A DNA stretch of 64,000 nt from Oscarella lobularis (Eukaryota; Porifera; Homoscleromorpha; Homosclerophorida; Oscarellidae), in contig NC_089180.1 in NCBI RefSeq assembly GCF_947507565.1, forward strand, positions 2,914,001-2,978,000, written 5' to 3'. Positions 61,746 to 64,000 of this stretch are shown piece by piece. Numbering within the stretch: the stretch's first letter is position 1; the number at the start of each line of letters is the position of its first letter. The notes under the pieces were generated by a model, which made no database searches, was not told where the DNA came from, and saw only the letters and a list, made by a program, of their open reading frames with translations. The position numbers and the translations under genes were made by a program.

Positions 61746-63295
61746 GTTCACAAATCTTCGACTGTGTAAAACAAATAGAAGCACTTCCGCTGCGCAGTTG
61801 CTGTGCAAAGATGAACTTTGCAGACATCGCAAAATACGATGCTCTCCGATCTTCCGCCTTTGATTGCGCAGACTTTGCACCTTCTTGATTTCCCGTCAGG
61901 AGATGGCACGGGAAAGTGGGGGAGAGTGCTCTTCTGCATTAGGTGGCTTGCGTCGAGATCTAGACGGCGGCCTCTTCCCACAAATCCGTCAATCAACATT
62001 GACGCCAGCTCGGTTTCGAAATCTTTTAGATCTCTTTTTCCGCGTCCGCTTGTTTCGTGATTCGGATCGCTAAACGATTCAATGATGTAGGCGTTTAGAA
62101 TTGCGCATTCAAGAAGATAGTAGAAGATTCTCTTCCACGGCTTTCTAGATTTTCTTCCGACGCCGTATAGAGCAATTAGTTGATCGCCTCGATCAACACC
62201 GCGCATATAGCTTACATAGTCCGACAAATAGGGTGGACAAAGAATGTCAACTTTTCTAGCGCCATCTCTTCGTTCCGTTGTTGGCTGGGCTTCGCCAGGC
62301 TGAACGGCTGGGGTGCTTGCGGTGAAGAGAAAATTGACATATCGTCGATCGAACCAGATTCCCGCTGTCATTGGTCCTCGCGACAGATGACGGTAGTAGC
62401 CTCTTTCGGCCCTTCGAGGAACAGGATGCTTGCTTTTCTTCATTTCGACAGGATAGTTGGCTCGGTTTGCTCTTGCTGTTCCTGTAGCGTAAATGTCGTT
62501 GTAGTAGAGTATCTCAAAAAGACGCGGGCTGGTGTAATAGTTGTCGACATACAAAATTTGCCCTTTGTTGTAGCAAGAGCCAACCAGATCAAGAACGGCC
62601 TTTGTACAAAGACCTTCTGTTGCATCGCCATCTAGGCTCTTTCCGCTGTAAATGAAGAAGTTTGAAACATACCCTGTTGAGGCATCAGCAAGGACATAGG
62701 ACTTTATGTCCCACTTGTGCGGTTTGTCCTTCATATACTGCTTGATTCCCCAACGGCCTTTGAAAGGAATCATAGCATCGTCCACTGTTATATATTTAGA
62801 AAGTTTGTAGCATTCTTGGAATTTTTTTGAATAATCAATAAGTGGACGAACCTGCAATATACATTAGCATGAAAAAGATAAGACGTGTGGACTATTCAGT
62901 ACCTTTTGAAGCTTATCGTAGCCAGGAGTACCTCGAACAACTTCCAAAGCTGGATCGCTGACGTGCAGGAAACGACTGATTTGTTGAAACCTTGTCGACG
63001 TAAAGACGGACGCAAGGTTCGTTCTCATGTAATAGCACGACGTTTACCAGTAGTCTTTGAGTCTTGGGAAGCGTAAAATGCCCATAAAAAGCGATACTCC
63101 CAGAAATGCCTTCATTACCGGTACAGTGACAGGCTTCCTGGCTTCCAATTTCGATGACTAGAAGCGGCTAGTACGCGTTCTGCATACTTTTTGGTGTCTA
63201 CAAGTAGCGAGAAAAGCTCATCGGTCCAAAAGAACTGGAAAAACACCAGAGCGTTGGTTTCGCGTGGAAGATCGACGGCCGTAATACTAAGGTGA
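61533..63295 (-). mobile_element. piggyBac element 2, 5'-truncated
   Basis: It is oriented opposite to element 1 and shares its 3' TTAA (61533-61536). Its 5' part ends near 63295, where a pogo-type terminus and a Gypsy integrase tail adjoin. Confidence 0.7.
61748..63290 (-). pseudogene. piggyBac transposase 2, one stop in N-terminal part
   Basis: The minus frame reads from about 63290: FWTDELFSLLVDTKKYAERV, then after a break VMKAFLGVSLFMGILRFPRL, KDYW-stop-TSCYYMRTNLAS (CAA to TAA), and STRFQQISRFLHVSDPALEV. A 51-bp GT-AG intron (62902-62852) follows at the same position as in element 1. The last exon (62851-61748) is a clean 367-codon frame: VDDAMIPFKGRWGIKQYM, ILYVDNYYTSPRLFEIL, YMRGVDRGDQLIALYG (all three catalytic Asp), and a Cys-rich tail (CKVCAIKGGR, CDVCKVHLC). 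The N-terminus before the DEL block is missing. It is much better preserved than element 1. Confidence 0.93.
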
Positions 63296-63345
63296 CCGCT
63301 TTAAGAAGGTGGCCGCTAACCGAGGTTCTATGGTCGACGACTTCG
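63296..63345 (-). mobile_element. pogo-type terminus fragment
   Basis: AAGAAGGTGGCCGCTAACCG followed by AGGTTCTA: read in reverse it resembles the Tigger-like end at 54555 (AACCTCG..GCGGCCACC). Only the terminus is present. Confidence 0.5.
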
Positions 63346-63963
63346 AACGTTACTTCCGATGAAGGAGTCTCTACTCACTCCAACGACACCACAACCGGCA
63401 GCGGTTCAAAAGAGAATAGTCGAAGCTAAAGAACAACAGAAAGAAAGATACGACAAGAAATCCAAAGATCTCCAACCACTCACTCCAGGGGAAAATGTCA
63501 GAATGAAACTGCCGGGAGAAAAGATCTGGTCACCCGCCGTGTGCACCAAGAAGCTAAGCAATCGATCATACGTCGTTCAAGCCGGAAGTCAAACGTATCG
63601 TCGCAATCGTAGACAGATTCGCCGTACAGCTGAGCCAAGCTTTCCAGAAGCTACAGCAGAAGAACCTGAAACAGAACAACCAGCACCAACAGAAGGAACA
63701 CCGAAACCGACCCAGGATTTGGCTCCAACGCCCGTCGCTCCGACAACGCCGCCGGTACAGACACCGCAGCAACCTGTTCCGTCACAGTCACCTGTCAAGT
63801 CGCAAACGCCGACTAAAGCACCGTCTTCATCACCGTCGGTGGCTTTACCCCTCGCCAGTGCTCCAGAAGCAGCTCCAGAAGCAGAAACGCCAAGGTACTT
63901 ATCCAGAGGACGCCGTCTGAAGACTCCAAAGCACCTGGCCGACTATCACACAAAGTTTTGATC
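63346..63963 (+). pseudogene. Gypsy integrase C-terminal tail
   Basis: The frame 63359-63961 begins inside the integrase C-terminus: VQKRIVEAKEQQKERYDKKS, LTPGENVRMKLPGEKIWSPA (the G-E-x-V-x-x-K/R box after the core), KKLSNRSYVVQAGSQTYRRN, RRQIRR. It continues in a Pro/Thr/Ala-rich linker and ends SRGRRLKTPKHLADYHTKF-stop. The catalytic core (HHCC, DDE) is cut off on the left. It is followed within 25 bp by a polypurine tract and LTR start, so it is the true 3' end of a Gypsy element. A sister tail is at 44976-45465 on the minus strand. Confidence 0.88.
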
Positions 63964-63973
63964 CTCTCATCTT

Positions 63974-64000
63974 AAACAGGGGAAGATGTGACAAACCTAT
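63974..64000 (+). promoter_or_regulatory. Polypurine tract and start of 3' LTR
   Basis: AAACAGGGGAAGA (63974-63986) is a polypurine tract that primes plus-strand DNA. TGTGACAAACC starts at 63987 and is the presumed LTR start. The LTR runs out of the window. Confidence 0.75.

Overview
This 64-kb window looks like a repeat-dominated stretch of a metazoan nuclear genome. The evidence is the mix of transposon families: hAT, pogo/Tigger, Tc1/IS630-like, PIF/Harbinger, ISL2EU, P-element/THAP9-like, piggyBac, Helitron-type helicase, Gypsy, DIRS, and an unnamed protein family I associate with sponge and cnidarian genomes. Several transposase genes contain GT-AG introns of only about 46-62 bp. There are also fragments resembling animal cadherin, HECT and RING genes. 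An early-branching animal (sponge or cnidarian) is my best guess, from recall of similar sequences rather than from a search. I see no bacterial operons, rRNA, tRNA gene or CRISPR array, and no complete host gene.

Layout. 0-3 kb: a TIR-bounded hAT relic, a Gypsy RNase H scrap and a pogo-like transposase. 3-6 kb: GCATGCGC-motif repeats, a RING-like gene 3' end with a poly(A) signal, a perfect palindrome and a hairpin. 6.1-8.1 kb: a 2-kb minisatellite of 32-bp units, with a small related array at 13.35-13.6 kb. 8.6-12.6 kb: a YqaJ nuclease, a TA-flanked pogo-type MITE, a decayed Gypsy gag-pro and a DIRS tyrosine recombinase. 15.1-17.9 kb: a Gypsy primer site plus gag, and an intron-containing Tc1/IS630-like transposase. 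18.6-22.1 kb: HECT relic, second hAT relic, and ISL2EU transposase facing a PHD finger. 22.8-26.4 kb: a P-element relic with an internal inversion, then the unnamed intron-bearing family. 26.4-35.8 kb: Tigger, DIRS RT-RNase H, a second Tigger, Harbinger, a second P-like transposase and a YqaJ-PHD protein. 36-44 kb: sparse, with a second copy of the unnamed family at 41.1-42.5 kb. 43.6-48.8 kb: Helitron-type helicase pieces, opposing Gypsy ends, and a nearly intact Harbinger transposase. 50-57 kb: cadherin relic, pogo pieces, a MITE, a Tigger N-terminus and a DDE transposase. 57.5-64 kb: a 135-bp inverted repeat, two tail-to-tail piggyBac elements meeting at one TTAA, and a Gypsy integrase tail ending in a polypurine tract and LTR start.

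The genes do not form one pathway. They are independent, nested and mostly broken mobile elements. The best functional pairing is the ISL2EU transposase with YqaJ and PHD proteins. The observations most worth a second look are the piggyBac TTAA junction, the inversion inside the P-element coding region, primer-binding sites whose tRNA-Leu-like match runs well past the usual 18 nt, the two 32-bp arrays, and the unnamed two-copy family.
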